Source: Nonomuraea antri (GTDB taxonomy: Bacteria > Actinomycetota > Actinomycetes > Streptosporangiales > Streptosporangiaceae). Taken from it: a DNA stretch of 40,700 nucleotides. This document shows positions 6,808 through 20,573 of this stretch, piece by piece; position 1 is the first letter of the stretch; every line of letters starts with the position of its first letter. The stretch is taken from NCBI RefSeq assembly GCF_013283785.1, contig NZ_JABCPZ010000086.1:1-40700 (forward strand), given 5' to 3'. A model generated the notes under the pieces. That model did no database searches. It had not been told where the DNA came from and saw nothing but the letters and a program-made list of their open reading frames with translations. The position numbers were made by a program, and so were the translations under genes.

Positions 6808-8541
6808 TTGGCCGAAGAACCACGCGCGCCGCTCGGGCGCATCATCAAGCTCTTCCGCGCCTACCGCGGGCGGCTCGCCCTGGTCGGCGCGCTCATCCTG
6901 CTGTCGTCGCTGGTGTCGCTGGCCTCGCCGTTCCTGCTGCGCGAGGTGCTGGACACGGCGATCCCGGCCAGGGACACCACGCTGCTCGCGCTGCTGGCGC
7001 TCGGCATGATCGTGGTGGCGGTCGCCACCAGCGTGTTCGACGTGGTGCAGACGCTGGTCTCCACCACCGTAGGCCAGCGCGTCATGCACGACCTGCGTAC
7101 CGCCGTCTACGGGCACCTGCAGCGCATGTCGCTGGCCTTCTTCACCCGGACGCGCACCGGCGAGGTGCAGTCGCGCATCGCGAACGACATCGGCGGCATG
7201 CAGCAGGTGGTCACCTCCACCGCCACCTCGATCGTCTCCAACCTCACCTCCGTGATCGCCTCGATCGTCGCCATGCTCGTGCTCGACTGGCGGCTGACGG
7301 CGGTCTCGCTCCTGCTGCTGCCGGTGTTCGTGTGGATCAGCCGCAAGGTCGGCGGCGAGCGCCGGCGCATCACCGCCGAACGGCAGCGCAAGCTGGCCGC
7401 GATCTCCGCGATGGTGCAGGAGTCGTTGTCGATCAGCGGCATCCTGCTGGGCCGGACCATGGGCCGCGGCCCCGAGCTGACCGGCCGGTTCGCCGCCGCC
7501 TCCGACGAACTGGCCGAGCTGGGCGTGCGCACCGGCATGGCCGGGCGCTGGCGGCAGTCGTCGATCCAGATCATCATGGCCGCGATGCCCGCGCTGATCT
7601 ACTGGGCCGTCGGGCACACCGGCGCCAGCTCGGTGGGCACGCTGGTGGCGTTCACCACGCTGCAGGCCGGGCTGTTCCGGCCGACCGTGTCGCTGCTGCG
7701 CCTGGGCGTGGAGGTGCAGAGCTCGCTGGCACTGTTCGGCCGCATCTTCGAATACCTCGACCTGCCGGTGGACATCCACCCCGGCGGGCGTTCGCTGGGC
7801 GAGGTGCGCGGCGAGGTCCGCTACGAGGGCGTCACGTTCTCCTACGGCGACGAGCCCACGCTCACCGACGTCGACCTCACCGTGCCCGCGGGCACCAGCC
7901 TGGCCGTGGTGGGCGAGACGGGCTCGGGCAAGACCACGCTCAGCTACCTGCTGCCCAGGCTCTACGACGTCACCGGCGGCCGGGTCACGATCGACGGCGT
8001 GGACGTCCGGGACCTGACGTTCGAGTCGCTGAGCGACGCGGTCGGCGTGGTGTCGCAGGAGACGTACCTGTTCCACGCCTCGATCGCGGACAACCTGCGC
8101 TTCGCCAAGCCGGACGCCACCGACGAGGAGCTGGTCGCGGCGGCCCGCGCGGCCCGCATCCACGAGCACATCGCCGCGCTGCCGGACGGCTACGACACGC
8201 TGGTGGGCGAGCGCGGCTACCGATTCTCGGGCGGCGAGAAGCAGCGGCTGGCCATCGCCCGCACGCTGCTGCGCGACCCGCCGGTGCTGGTCCTGGACGA
8301 GGCCACCAGCGCGCTCGACACCCAGACCGAGCTGGCCGTGCAGGAGGCGCTGGACACGCTGGCGCGCGGCCGTACCACGATCACGATCGCGCACCGCCTG
8401 TCCACGGTCCGCGACGCCGACCAGATCGCGGTGCTCGACGGGGGCAGGGTGGCCGAGCGCGGCACCCACGAGGAGCTGATGGCCCGCGCGGGCCGCTACG
8501 CCGCGCTGGTGAGCCGGGACCGGCCACTCGAACCGGTCTGA
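6808..8541 (+). CDS. ABC exporter, fused permease and ATPase (type IV fold)
   Basis: A 577-aa half-transporter that should act as a dimer in the cytoplasmic membrane. Residues 1-320 form the six-helix exporter domain. The C-terminal ATPase has Walker A GETGSGKTT (about residue 370), signature FSGGEKQR (about 473), Walker B VLVLDEATSAL (about 493-503) and the switch IAHRL. The substrate cannot be read from sequence; a divergent MarR regulator points to toxic organic compounds. The start is TTG, supported by AGAAAGGGG ending 8 nt upstream. The gene ends 13 nt before the stop of the convergent 56-codon gene. Confidence 0.93.
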   Translation: MAEEPRAPLGRIIKLFRAYRGRLALVGALILLSSLVSLASPFLLREVLDTAIPARDTTLLALLALGMIVVAVATSVFDVVQTLVSTTVGQRVMHDLRTAVYGHLQRMSLAFFTRTRTGEVQSRIANDIGGMQQVVTSTATSIVSNLTSVIASIVAMLVLDWRLTAVSLLLLPVFVWISRKVGGERRRITAERQRKLAAISAMVQESLSISGILLGRTMGRGPELTGRFAAASDELAELGVRTGMAGRWRQSSIQIIMAAMPALIYWAVGHTGASSVGTLVAFTTLQAGLFRPTVSLLRLGVEVQSSLALFGRIFEYLDLPVDIHPGGRSLGEVRGEVRYEGVTFSYGDEPTLTDVDLTVPAGTSLAVVGETGSGKTTLSYLLPRLYDVTGGRVTIDGVDVRDLTFESLSDAVGVVSQETYLFHASIADNLRFAKPDATDEELVAAARAARIHEHIAALPDGYDTLVGERGYRFSGGEKQRLAIARTLLRDPPVLVLDEATSALDTQTELAVQEALDTLARGRTTITIAHRLSTVRDADQIAVLDGGRVAERGTHEELMARAGRYAALVSRDRPLEPV

Positions 8542-8554
8542 GACGTCTCGGCTG

Positions 8555-8725
8555 TCAGCGGCGGCCGGCCCGCACGGTCTCGCGCTGGTGCTGCCGGTGA
8601 TGGTCCCTGTGCTGCATGCGCCGGCGGCGCCTGCGTCCCAGCAGCCACCCCAGCCCCAGGATCGCCAGTCCGTACGGCGTACGCGCCAGCCATCGCGCCA
8701 CGACGAGCTTGAAGAAACGCTTCAT
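8555..8725 (-). CDS. Small basic membrane protein, 56 aa
   Basis: An ATG-to-TGA frame on the minus strand. It encodes a basic start (MKRFFKLVVARWLARTPYG), one hydrophobic segment (LAILGLGWLLG), a run of six arginines and a His/Arg/Gln-rich tail. GAGGGAAGG lies just upstream of the ATG, a good ribosome-binding site. The layout, one helix followed by a strong positive patch, suggests a single-pass protein with an inside C-terminus. It resembles small uncharacterised proteins I associate with Streptosporangiales, but I cannot confirm a family. It is convergent with the ABC exporter gene and divergent from the MFS gene. Coding status rests on the ribosome-binding site and the sensible membrane topology. 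Confidence 0.65.
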   Translation of the reverse strand: MKRFFKLVVARWLARTPYGLAILGLGWLLGRRRRRRMQHRDHHRQHQRETVRAGRR

Positions 8726-8736
8726 GGCCTTCCCTC

Positions 8737-8757
8737 TGCCCGAGCCAGCCTCGGGCA
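8737..8757. promoter_or_regulatory. Hairpin in the 5' leader of the 56-aa gene
   Basis: TGCCCGAG (8737-8744) and CTCGGGCA (8750-8757) form a perfect 8-bp stem with a 5-nt loop. It ends 11 nt upstream of the small gene's ATG, close to its ribosome-binding site. The role is unknown; it could also affect the divergent MFS leader. Confidence 0.4.
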
Positions 8758-8894
8758 GGCATCCCGCAAACGCCCCATTTTCCCGGATAAATCGGGATAA
8801 AACGTGTCTTGCCTCACAATACGGTCAAACCGGAATCCGTTCCCGGGAGCAGCGTGTTTATCCCCCGGCTGCACCTTCAAGGCAAGGACAAGAT

Positions 8895-10151
8895 TTGTCT
8901 CCGACATCCTCCACGTTCCGCGCCCTCCGTCATCACAACTACCGGCTCTGGGCAGGCGCGGACATCGTCTCCGTGACCGGCACCTGGATGCAGGTCCTGG
9001 GCGTCAACTGGCTCATTCTCACGATGACGGGCTCGGCCACCAGCGTCGGGCTCAGCCTGGTCATGCAGGCTCTGCCCACGTTGCTGCTCGGCATGTGGGG
9101 CGGGGCGCTGGCGGACCGGCTGCCCACCCGTCCGGTCGTGGTCGCCGCGCAGCTCGCGCAGGCGGCGCTGGCGGCCGTGCTGGCGTTCATCGCTTTCACG
9201 GGTGTCGACTCCCTCCTGCCGATCTACGCGGTCGCGCTGGCCGGTGGCGTGGTCTCCGCCCTGGGCGGTCCCGCGCTCGGCCGGTTCGGCGCCGAGGTGG
9301 TGCCGCCCGCCGACCTGCCCAACGCGATGGCGCTGGGCTCGATCCTGAACTCGGCCGGCCGCATCCTGGGCATGAGCCTGGCCGGGGTGATCCTGCCGTT
9401 CACCGGGCAGGGCGGCCTGTTCCTGATCAACGCCGCCACGTTCTTCGCGGTCATCGGCGCGCTCGCGCTCATGCGCCGCGAGGAGTTCCACGTGCTCGCC
9501 GTCTCCGAGCGGCAGCCGGGCGCGGTGGTCGCCGGCCTGCGGTACGTGCTGCGGACCCCGTGGCTGCTGGTGGTGCTGGCGCTGTCGTTGGTGCTGGGCA
9601 GCCTGGGCCGTAATTACCAGGTCACCATGGCCGCGATGAGCGCGGGACCGCTGCAGGGCGGCGCGGCCGGTTACGGCCTCCTGTCCACCGTGTTCGCGGT
9701 GGGCACGGTCGTGGGCGGCTTCCTGGCCGCGTCCAGGCCGCACCTGACGATCAGGCTGCTGCTGATCACCGCGTTCCTGACCGGTGTCGCGCAGGCGCTG
9801 AGCGGCCTGATGCCCGGGCTGGGCGCCTTCGCCGCGCTGATGTTGCCGATCGCGGCCGGCGCCGTGGTCATCGACACCACCGTCTCGGCCCGGGCCCAGC
9901 TCGACAGCCCGGACGAGATGCGCGGCCGGGTCATCGCCGCGCTGGGCATCGTCTCTGCGGGCGCGGGCGCGCTGGGCGGTCCGCTGCTCGGCTGGCTCAG
10001 CGACACCTTCGGCCCCCGTCTGTCGCTGGAGATCGGCGGCGTGGCCTGTGTGGCCGCCACGCTGGTCGCCGCCGTCGCGCTGGCCAGGCTCACCGGCCAG
10101 TCGGTCAGGCAGGCCGCCGGGCTGCGTCCCAGCCTGGAGACGGCCGCCTGA
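8895..10151 (+). CDS. MFS exporter (EntS/MFS_3-like)
   Basis: A 418-aa protein with about 12 predicted hydrophobic helices and no soluble domain. It begins FRALRHHNYRLWAGADIVSVTGTWMQ, the usual opening of the MFS_3/enterobactin-exporter-like group. The loop after helix 2-3 has the major facilitator pattern (GGALADRLPTRPVV). Substrates in this group include siderophores, macrolides and other small molecules; none is implied by the context. I choose the TTG at 8895, with AAGGA 6 nt upstream. The frame is open for another 279 nt upstream, but that stretch is not MFS-like and runs through the divergent small gene. Confidence 0.87.
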   Translation: MSPTSSTFRALRHHNYRLWAGADIVSVTGTWMQVLGVNWLILTMTGSATSVGLSLVMQALPTLLLGMWGGALADRLPTRPVVVAAQLAQAALAAVLAFIAFTGVDSLLPIYAVALAGGVVSALGGPALGRFGAEVVPPADLPNAMALGSILNSAGRILGMSLAGVILPFTGQGGLFLINAATFFAVIGALALMRREEFHVLAVSERQPGAVVAGLRYVLRTPWLLVVLALSLVLGSLGRNYQVTMAAMSAGPLQGGAAGYGLLSTVFAVGTVVGGFLAASRPHLTIRLLLITAFLTGVAQALSGLMPGLGAFAALMLPIAAGAVVIDTTVSARAQLDSPDEMRGRVIAALGIVSAGAGALGGPLLGWLSDTFGPRLSLEIGGVACVAATLVAAVALARLTGQSVRQAAGLRPSLETAA

Positions 10152-10214
10152 CGGTCGTCTGGCGGCCTCCTGGCCGGCATCGCTGTGGATCACCTGGTAA
10201 TCGGCGTCGCGGGC

Positions 10215-10242
10215 TTGTGCGCGCGGCGCCGAGCCGTACCCT
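10215..10242 (+). promoter_or_regulatory. Promoter of the gamma-glutamyltransferase gene, likely leaderless
   Basis: TTGTGC (10215-10220), a 16-bp spacer and TACCCT (10237-10242) resemble a vegetative actinobacterial promoter. The GTG start at 10249 lies 6 nt past the -10 box and there is no Shine-Dalgarno, so transcription probably begins at or near the start codon. Confidence 0.5.
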
Positions 10243-10248
10243 CTGAAG

Positions 10249-11790
10249 GTGCATAACACCAGATACGCCCCCTCTGGCATGGTGTGCAGCGTCGATCACC
10301 TGGCCTCGTCCGCCGGGATCGCGATGCTGGAGCGTGGCGGGTCGGCCGCGGACGCGGCCATCGCCACCAACGCCGTGCTCGCCGTCACCGCGCCGCACAT
10401 GTGCGGGCTGGGCGGCGACCTGTTCGCGCTGGTCCACGACGGTTCCGTGACCGCGTTGAACGCTTCGGGCCGGGCGGGCTCCGGCGCGGATCCCGCCCGG
10501 CTGCGCGCTCAGGGCCATCAGCGCATGCCGCACCTGCACGACGTCAGGTCCGTGCCGGTGCCCGGCTGCGTGGACGGCTGGCTCGCCCTGCACGCCAGGT
10601 ACGGCCGACTCCCGCTGGCCGACCTGCTCGCACCGGCGATCAGGCTGGCCGCCGACGGGTTCCCCGCCTCGCCGCTGATGTTGCCCGGCGCGCTGGTCGC
10701 GGCCCAGCGGCCGGGCGGCGAAGACTTCGCGGCGGCCGTCACCGCGGGCGACCGGGTGACCAGGCCGGGCGTGGCCAGGGCGCTGCGGGCGATCGCCGAG
10801 ACCGGACGTGACGGCTTCTACCTGGGCGAGTTCGGCCGGGGCCTGATCGAGCTCGGCCAGGGCGAGTACACCGAGGCCGATCTCGCCGCGCGGAACGCCG
10901 ACTGGGTCGAGCCGCTGCGGGTGCGCGCGTTCGGCCACGACGTCTGGTCGATGCCGCCGAACTCGCAGGGATACCTGCTGCTCATGTCGCTGGGCATCGT
11001 CGACGGGCTCGACCTGCCCGAGTCGCCGCGGCACCCGTCGTGGGCGCATCTGCTGGCCGAGGCGGCCAGGATCGCCGGGCACGACCGGCTGGCCCTGCTG
11101 CACGAGGACGCCAAGGACCTGCTGGCGGCCGAGGAGATCGTCCGGCGGCGGGCGCTCATCGACCCCACCTCGCGGCTGCGCGTCCGCGGCCCGGCCGCCG
11201 ACGGCGACACCACGTACCTGTGCGCGGTGGACGGCGACGGCATGGGCGTGTCCCTCATCCAGTCGAACGCCTCCGGCTTCGGCAGCATGCTGTTCGAGCC
11301 GAACACCGGGATCAACCTGCACAACCGGGGCATCGGCTTCTCCCTGGAGCCCGGCCATCCGGCCGAGTACGGCCCGGGCCGCCGTCCGCCGCACACGCTG
11401 ACCCCGGCGCTGATCACGCGCTACGACGGTTCGCTGCGCTCGGTGGTCGGCACCATGGGCGGCGACGCGCAGCCGCAGATCCTGCTGCAGGTCATCACCC
11501 GGCTGCTGAAGTACGGCGAGACGCCGGGCCAGGCGATCTCCGCGCCCCGCTGGAAGCTGGGCGTCGGCGGCACCGGGTTCGACACCTGGCACACGCCGGA
11601 CGAGACGGTCGTCCAGCTGGAAGAGGGGACGACCTGGTCGAACGGGCTGTCGGCGCTCGGGCACCCGGTCGGCGCGCTGCCGTACGGGAGCGCGTTCGGC
11701 CACGCGCACCTGATCGACGTCCGTCCCGACGGGATGCTGGCCGGGGCCGCCGACCCGCGTTCCCTGGTGGGCGCGGCGATTGGACGCTGA
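10249..11790 (+). CDS. Gamma-glutamyltransferase family protein
   Basis: A 513-aa N-terminal nucleophile hydrolase of the GGT family, which cleaves or transfers gamma-glutamyl groups, for example from glutathione-like substrates or acyl derivatives. It shows the family opening (GGSAADAAIATNAVLAV...CGLGGDLFAL) and the autocleavage/nucleophile site GDTTYLCAVD, with Thr321 the likely catalytic residue. The glycine-rich loop GTMGGDAQPQ also fits. No signal peptide is seen, unlike E. coli Ggt, so a cytoplasmic enzyme is likely. The active-site TTY in place of TTH is common in actinobacterial homologues. It starts with GTG, probably leaderless. The hemerythrin gene follows 23 nt downstream and may be cotranscribed. 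Confidence 0.9.
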   Translation: MHNTRYAPSGMVCSVDHLASSAGIAMLERGGSAADAAIATNAVLAVTAPHMCGLGGDLFALVHDGSVTALNASGRAGSGADPARLRAQGHQRMPHLHDVRSVPVPGCVDGWLALHARYGRLPLADLLAPAIRLAADGFPASPLMLPGALVAAQRPGGEDFAAAVTAGDRVTRPGVARALRAIAETGRDGFYLGEFGRGLIELGQGEYTEADLAARNADWVEPLRVRAFGHDVWSMPPNSQGYLLLMSLGIVDGLDLPESPRHPSWAHLLAEAARIAGHDRLALLHEDAKDLLAAEEIVRRRALIDPTSRLRVRGPAADGDTTYLCAVDGDGMGVSLIQSNASGFGSMLFEPNTGINLHNRGIGFSLEPGHPAEYGPGRRPPHTLTPALITRYDGSLRSVVGTMGGDAQPQILLQVITRLLKYGETPGQAISAPRWKLGVGGTGFDTWHTPDETVVQLEEGTTWSNGLSALGHPVGALPYGSAFGHAHLIDVRPDGMLAGAADPRSLVGAAIGR

Positions 11791-11813
11791 CCCGGCGGGT
11801 AGCGGTGGCCGCC

Positions 11814-12344
11814 ATGGCAACGGACGTCATCACCCTCATCACCCATGACCACCGCACCGTGGAATCCCTCTTCGAGCGGCTGCGCAAGCGGGAGGGCGAG
11901 CAGAAGGCACTCGTACGCGAGCTGCACGCCCTCCTGATCGCCCACGCCCGCGCCGAGGAGGACCGGGTCTACCCCGGCATCGACGCGCACCACGAACTGG
12001 AGGAGCACAAGGAGGCCGAGATCCTGCTCGACGCGCTGGTCAGGGCCGAGCCCGGCACGCGCGCGTTCGACGAGACGCTGGACAAGCTGATCGAGTCGGT
12101 CGGCCACCACGTCGAGGAGGAGGAGACCAAGCTCCTGCCCGAGCTGGCCAAGGCGGTCGGCGAGAAGGGCCTGCGCGAGCTCGGCGAGGCCTTCGCCGAG
12201 CGCCGCGCGGAAGAGCTGCGCGCGCTGGTCCCGCAGCAGTCCAAGGCCGAGCTGTACGAGCAGGCCAAGCGGGCCGACATCCCCGGCAGGTCCCAGATGG
12301 GCAAGGAAGAGCTAGCGGAGGCCCTAAGGCAGGCCAAGTCCTAG
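11814..12344 (+). CDS. Hemerythrin HHE domain protein with Rho-N-like C-terminus
   Basis: A 176-aa protein. Residues 1-130 form a four-helix hemerythrin-like domain with histidines and acids spaced for a di-iron site (HDHRTVE, HARAEEDRVYPGID, HHELEEHKEAE, HHVEEEE). Such proteins bind oxygen or nitric oxide, or store and sense iron. The C-terminal 45 residues (KAELYEQAKRADIPGRSQM, then KEELAEAL) look like the SAP-like Rho N-terminal motif, which can bind nucleic acid. I use the ATG at 11814; a GTG at 11805 is in frame. It probably forms an operon with the gamma-glutamyltransferase gene upstream and the DUF5709 gene downstream. Confidence 0.87.
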   Translation: MATDVITLITHDHRTVESLFERLRKREGEQKALVRELHALLIAHARAEEDRVYPGIDAHHELEEHKEAEILLDALVRAEPGTRAFDETLDKLIESVGHHVEEEETKLLPELAKAVGEKGLRELGEAFAERRAEELRALVPQQSKAELYEQAKRADIPGRSQMGKEELAEALRQAKS

Positions 12345-12377
12345 GATTTCGGGCCACTCGCTGGGTAGGGGGCGCGT

Positions 12378-12719
12378 ATGACCGAAAAACCTCCGGACCG
12401 ATACGGCATGGCGGACGAGCAGGAGATCGAGGTGGCGGAGTTCACCGACGACCTCGGGCTCAACCACGAGATCGCCGAGGACGACCCCCAGCACCGCGAC
12501 ACGCTGGACGAGCGGCTGCGGCGCGAGGCTCCGGACAAACTCCACGAACCCCGCCCCCAGCACCGCCTGACCGAGCCGGACGAGGGCCTGGAGCCCGACC
12601 ACGAGGGCGAGGCCATCGCGACGGACTGGGGCAGCGACACCGGGAGCCTCCAGGCGGAGAGCGACCTGTCGGCGGAGGAGCGCGCCGTCCGGGTCGATCC
12701 CGATGACGAGCTCACGTAA
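12378..12719 (+). CDS. DUF5709-like acidic protein
   Basis: A 113-aa, highly acidic, hydrophilic protein with no membrane segment. The pattern DTLDERLRREAPD...LTEPDEGLEPD...AIATDWGSDTGS...SAEERAVRV matches my memory of the DUF5709 family, widespread in actinomycetes and of unknown function. AGGGGG just upstream supports the ATG. It lies 33 nt after the hemerythrin gene on the same strand. Its stop overlaps the stop of the convergent HAD gene by 8 nt, so there is no room for a terminator between them. Confidence 0.75.
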   Translation: MTEKPPDRYGMADEQEIEVAEFTDDLGLNHEIAEDDPQHRDTLDERLRREAPDKLHEPRPQHRLTEPDEGLEPDHEGEAIATDWGSDTGSLQAESDLSAEERAVRVDPDDELT

Positions 12720-13365
12720 GGCGCGACAGAGCAGGCAGCAGGGCGTGCAGGTCGTCGGCGATCACGTCGGCGGCCGCCGCTTGCGCGCGCTCGGCGTGCA
12801 GGAAGCCCCACGGGCCCCGGCGCAGCAACGCCGTGCGCATGCCCGCCTTGCCGGCCGGGAGCACGTCGTTGTCCAGCCGGTCGCCGACGTACAGGATCTC
12901 GCCGGGTTCGCGGCCGGCGATCTCGGCCACTCTGGCGAAGAACTCGGGCGCGGGCTTGGCCACGCCCCAGCCCTCGGAGGTGTGGATCGAGTCGGCCGGC
13001 AGGTCCATGGCCAGGAGCTGGTCGTAGGCCCGGCTGGGCTGGTTGCCGGCCACGATGACCTGGTATCCGGCCGCGCGGATGGCCGACAGCGCCGGGCGCA
13101 CGTCGGGGTAGAGGTCGTCGGCGTCGAAGTTGTTGCGCAGGCTGTCCGGCTCGTCGCGGACCCAGGCGGCCTCCTCCGCCCGCAGGTCGAAACCGGGGCG
13201 GATGAGGCGGAAGGCGTCCTGGTGGGAGCGGTCGAGCGCGGCCATGCCGCCGAGCGCGCCCATGAGCACGAACGGGCTCACGCCCAGGCGGGCGGCCCAG
13301 CGCGTCCAGATGCGGGTCTCGTCGATGAGCGTCTCACCGACGTCGAACACCACGGCCTTGATCAC
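12712..13365 (-). CDS. HAD-family hydrolase
   Basis: A 217-aa haloacid-dehalogenase-superfamily phosphatase. Motif I is DVGETL (nucleophile Asp near residue 8), motif II lies in VIVAGNQPS, motif III is the lysine of AKPAPEFF, and motif IV is YVGDRLDND. Glu in place of the second motif-I Asp (DxGET) occurs in several HAD groups and may indicate a non-standard substrate. I choose GTG at 13365 (MIKAVVFDVGET), with GGGGG upstream; an ATG at 13377 adds four residues. It is divergent from the catalase gene and convergent with the DUF5709 gene. Confidence 0.85.
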   Translation of the reverse strand: MIKAVVFDVGETLIDETRIWTRWAARLGVSPFVLMGALGGMAALDRSHQDAFRLIRPGFDLRAEEAAWVRDEPDSLRNNFDADDLYPDVRPALSAIRAAGYQVIVAGNQPSRAYDQLLAMDLPADSIHTSEGWGVAKPAPEFFARVAEIAGREPGEILYVGDRLDNDVLPAGKAGMRTALLRRGPWGFLHAERAQAAAADVIADDLHALLPALSRLT

Positions 13366-13463
13366 GAAAACCCCCATTCGATCGGCCCAACACTCTACCG
13401 AGCCGTTTCGAATCACTCGACCGGGCACTAGCTCCAATAAATGCCATCAAAAGGGGATTTTTC

Positions 13464-15467
<2,004 letters not shown>

Positions 15468-15479
15468 CCGCCGCCGAGC

Positions 15480-15510
15480 GGGCCACCTCGCCCTCGGGGC
15501 GGGGTGGCCC
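15480..15510 (+). terminator. Terminator after catalase gene
   Basis: A 14-bp stem with one G-T pair and a 3-nt loop (GGGCCACC at 15480-15487 pairing with GGTGGCCC at 15503-15510, inner CGCCC/GGGCG) begins 12 nt after the catalase stop. It separates catalase from the Uma2-like pair. Confidence 0.75.
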
Positions 15511-15583
15511 TCTCCTGGAAACGGCCTGCGCACACCCAAGAGACGGTGAAATACTCCCCGTGCCCGCACGAGCACGGAGGGAC

Positions 15584-15997
15584 ATGACCACGACCACGAC
15601 GGCGCCCGCCCATCTTCGGGCCGTCCCCGGCGGGCGGCTGCCACGCACCGCCAGAGAGCTGTTCGACGCGCTGCCCGATCTCGTGCTAGCTCCCCCCGGC
15701 TGCCCCCGGCGGGCGGGCCGGGAGCTGATGGCCTCGGGCCTGATCATGGCGGCCGAGGTCGTCGACGAGGACAGCACCCACCAGGACCGCCGGGACAAGC
15801 CGGCGGTCTACGCGCAGGGCGGCGTGCCCATCCTGCTGGTCGTCGACCCCATCGCGACGCCGGCCACCCTCACGCTGTACCGCCACCCCGACGGGGGCGC
15901 CTACCGCGTCGTGACCACCGTGGCGGTGGGTGAGCCGCTGGCTCTTCCCGGCCCGGTCGGCGTCACGCTCGACACCTCCGCGATCGTCAAGGACTGA
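15584..15997 (+). CDS. Short Uma2-fold (DUF820) nuclease-like protein, N-terminal half missing
   Basis: A 137-aa protein that keeps only part of the Uma2 PD-(D/E)XK-like fold. The second half is typical: an EVV segment (MAAEVVDED), DRRDKPAVYAQGGVPILLVVDP and the closing strands. The usual N-terminal strands and the acidic residue of the PD motif are absent, because PRTARELFDALPDL runs almost directly into the EVV strand. Full Uma2 proteins are about 185-200 aa. It is therefore probably inactive alone. GGAGG supports the ATG. A second Uma2-like gene starts 4 nt after its stop, and the two end alike (VGV.LDTSA). Confidence 0.72.
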   Translation: MTTTTTAPAHLRAVPGGRLPRTARELFDALPDLVLAPPGCPRRAGRELMASGLIMAAEVVDEDSTHQDRRDKPAVYAQGGVPILLVVDPIATPATLTLYRHPDGGAYRVVTTVAVGEPLALPGPVGVTLDTSAIVKD

Positions 15998-16000
15998 CCC

Positions 16001-16537
16001 ATGAACGTGTTCGGCATTCCCGAGGAATTGTCCGGGCCGTTGCCCGACATCTCGCAGATGATCCTGCTTCCGCCCGGCGGTCCCGGGCGGTTGTGGATCG
16101 CGTCGAACCTGGGTGACGCGCTGCGGACGCTGCGCAGGGAACGCGGGTGGCGGGCCGCGATCGGCACCGTGGACGTGCGCGTCGAGCCCGCCGGCGTCGG
16201 CGTGACGCCCGCCTTCGTGCTCTGGCCGCTCGGCTGCCCGCTGTCACCCGATGCCGAACTGACGTCCACCGGCGTGATCATGGTGGCCGAGGTGGTCGCG
16301 CCCGGCACCGCGGAGCGTGACCGCGACCAGCGGCCCCGGTTGTACGCCCGGGGCGGCGTGCCGGTCTGCCTGGTCATCGACCCCGTCGCCGAGCCCGCGT
16401 CCGTCACCGTGCACCACGAGCCCGCGGACGGCGGTTACCGGGCCGCGACGCGGGTGCCCGTGGGGGCGGTGCTGCGGCTGCCCGAGCCGGTCGGCGTCGA
16501 CCTCGACACCTCCGCCTTCAGAACCCGCGCCACCTGA
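16001..16537 (+). CDS. Second Uma2-fold (DUF820) protein, catalytic Lys replaced
   Basis: A 178-aa near full-length homologue of the preceding gene. It has the acidic PD-like position (LSPDAELTS) and the EVV strand (MVAEVVAPGT). The usual lysine of DRxxKPxxYA is arginine or missing (RDRDQRPRLYARGGVPVCLVIDP). Uma2 proteins are widespread, often multicopy and of uncertain role; some are proposed endonucleases. A 4-nt spacing from the upstream paralogue suggests translational coupling after a local duplication. AAGGA overlapping the previous gene's end can serve as ribosome-binding site. The last five codons with the stop are repeated 29 bp downstream. Confidence 0.75.
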   Translation: MNVFGIPEELSGPLPDISQMILLPPGGPGRLWIASNLGDALRTLRRERGWRAAIGTVDVRVEPAGVGVTPAFVLWPLGCPLSPDAELTSTGVIMVAEVVAPGTAERDRDQRPRLYARGGVPVCLVIDPVAEPASVTVHHEPADGGYRAATRVPVGAVLRLPEPVGVDLDTSAFRTRAT

Positions 16538-16577
16538 CCCCGGACCGAGGGACCCGCGCCACCTGACCCCCCGGACC
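16523..16577. repeat. 29-bp period tandem repeat of the second Uma2 gene 3' end
   Basis: ACCCGCGCCACCTGACCCC occurs at 16523-16541, including the stop codon TGA, and unchanged at 16552-16570. CGGACC follows each copy, with one extra C in the second. The repeat fills the convergent junction with hrpA. Confidence 0.85.
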
Positions 16578-16588
16578 AAGAGGCCCAC

Positions 16589-20461
<3,873 letters not shown>

Positions 20462-20573
20462 ACTGCTTTCAGGATATTTGAGCCCCGCGGCCCCGGAGCC
20501 AACCGCCCATGTTGCCCGACCGTGTCGCCGTCCCGCATCCCAATATCCGCGCGCCGCGCCCAGAGGCCGGTGC

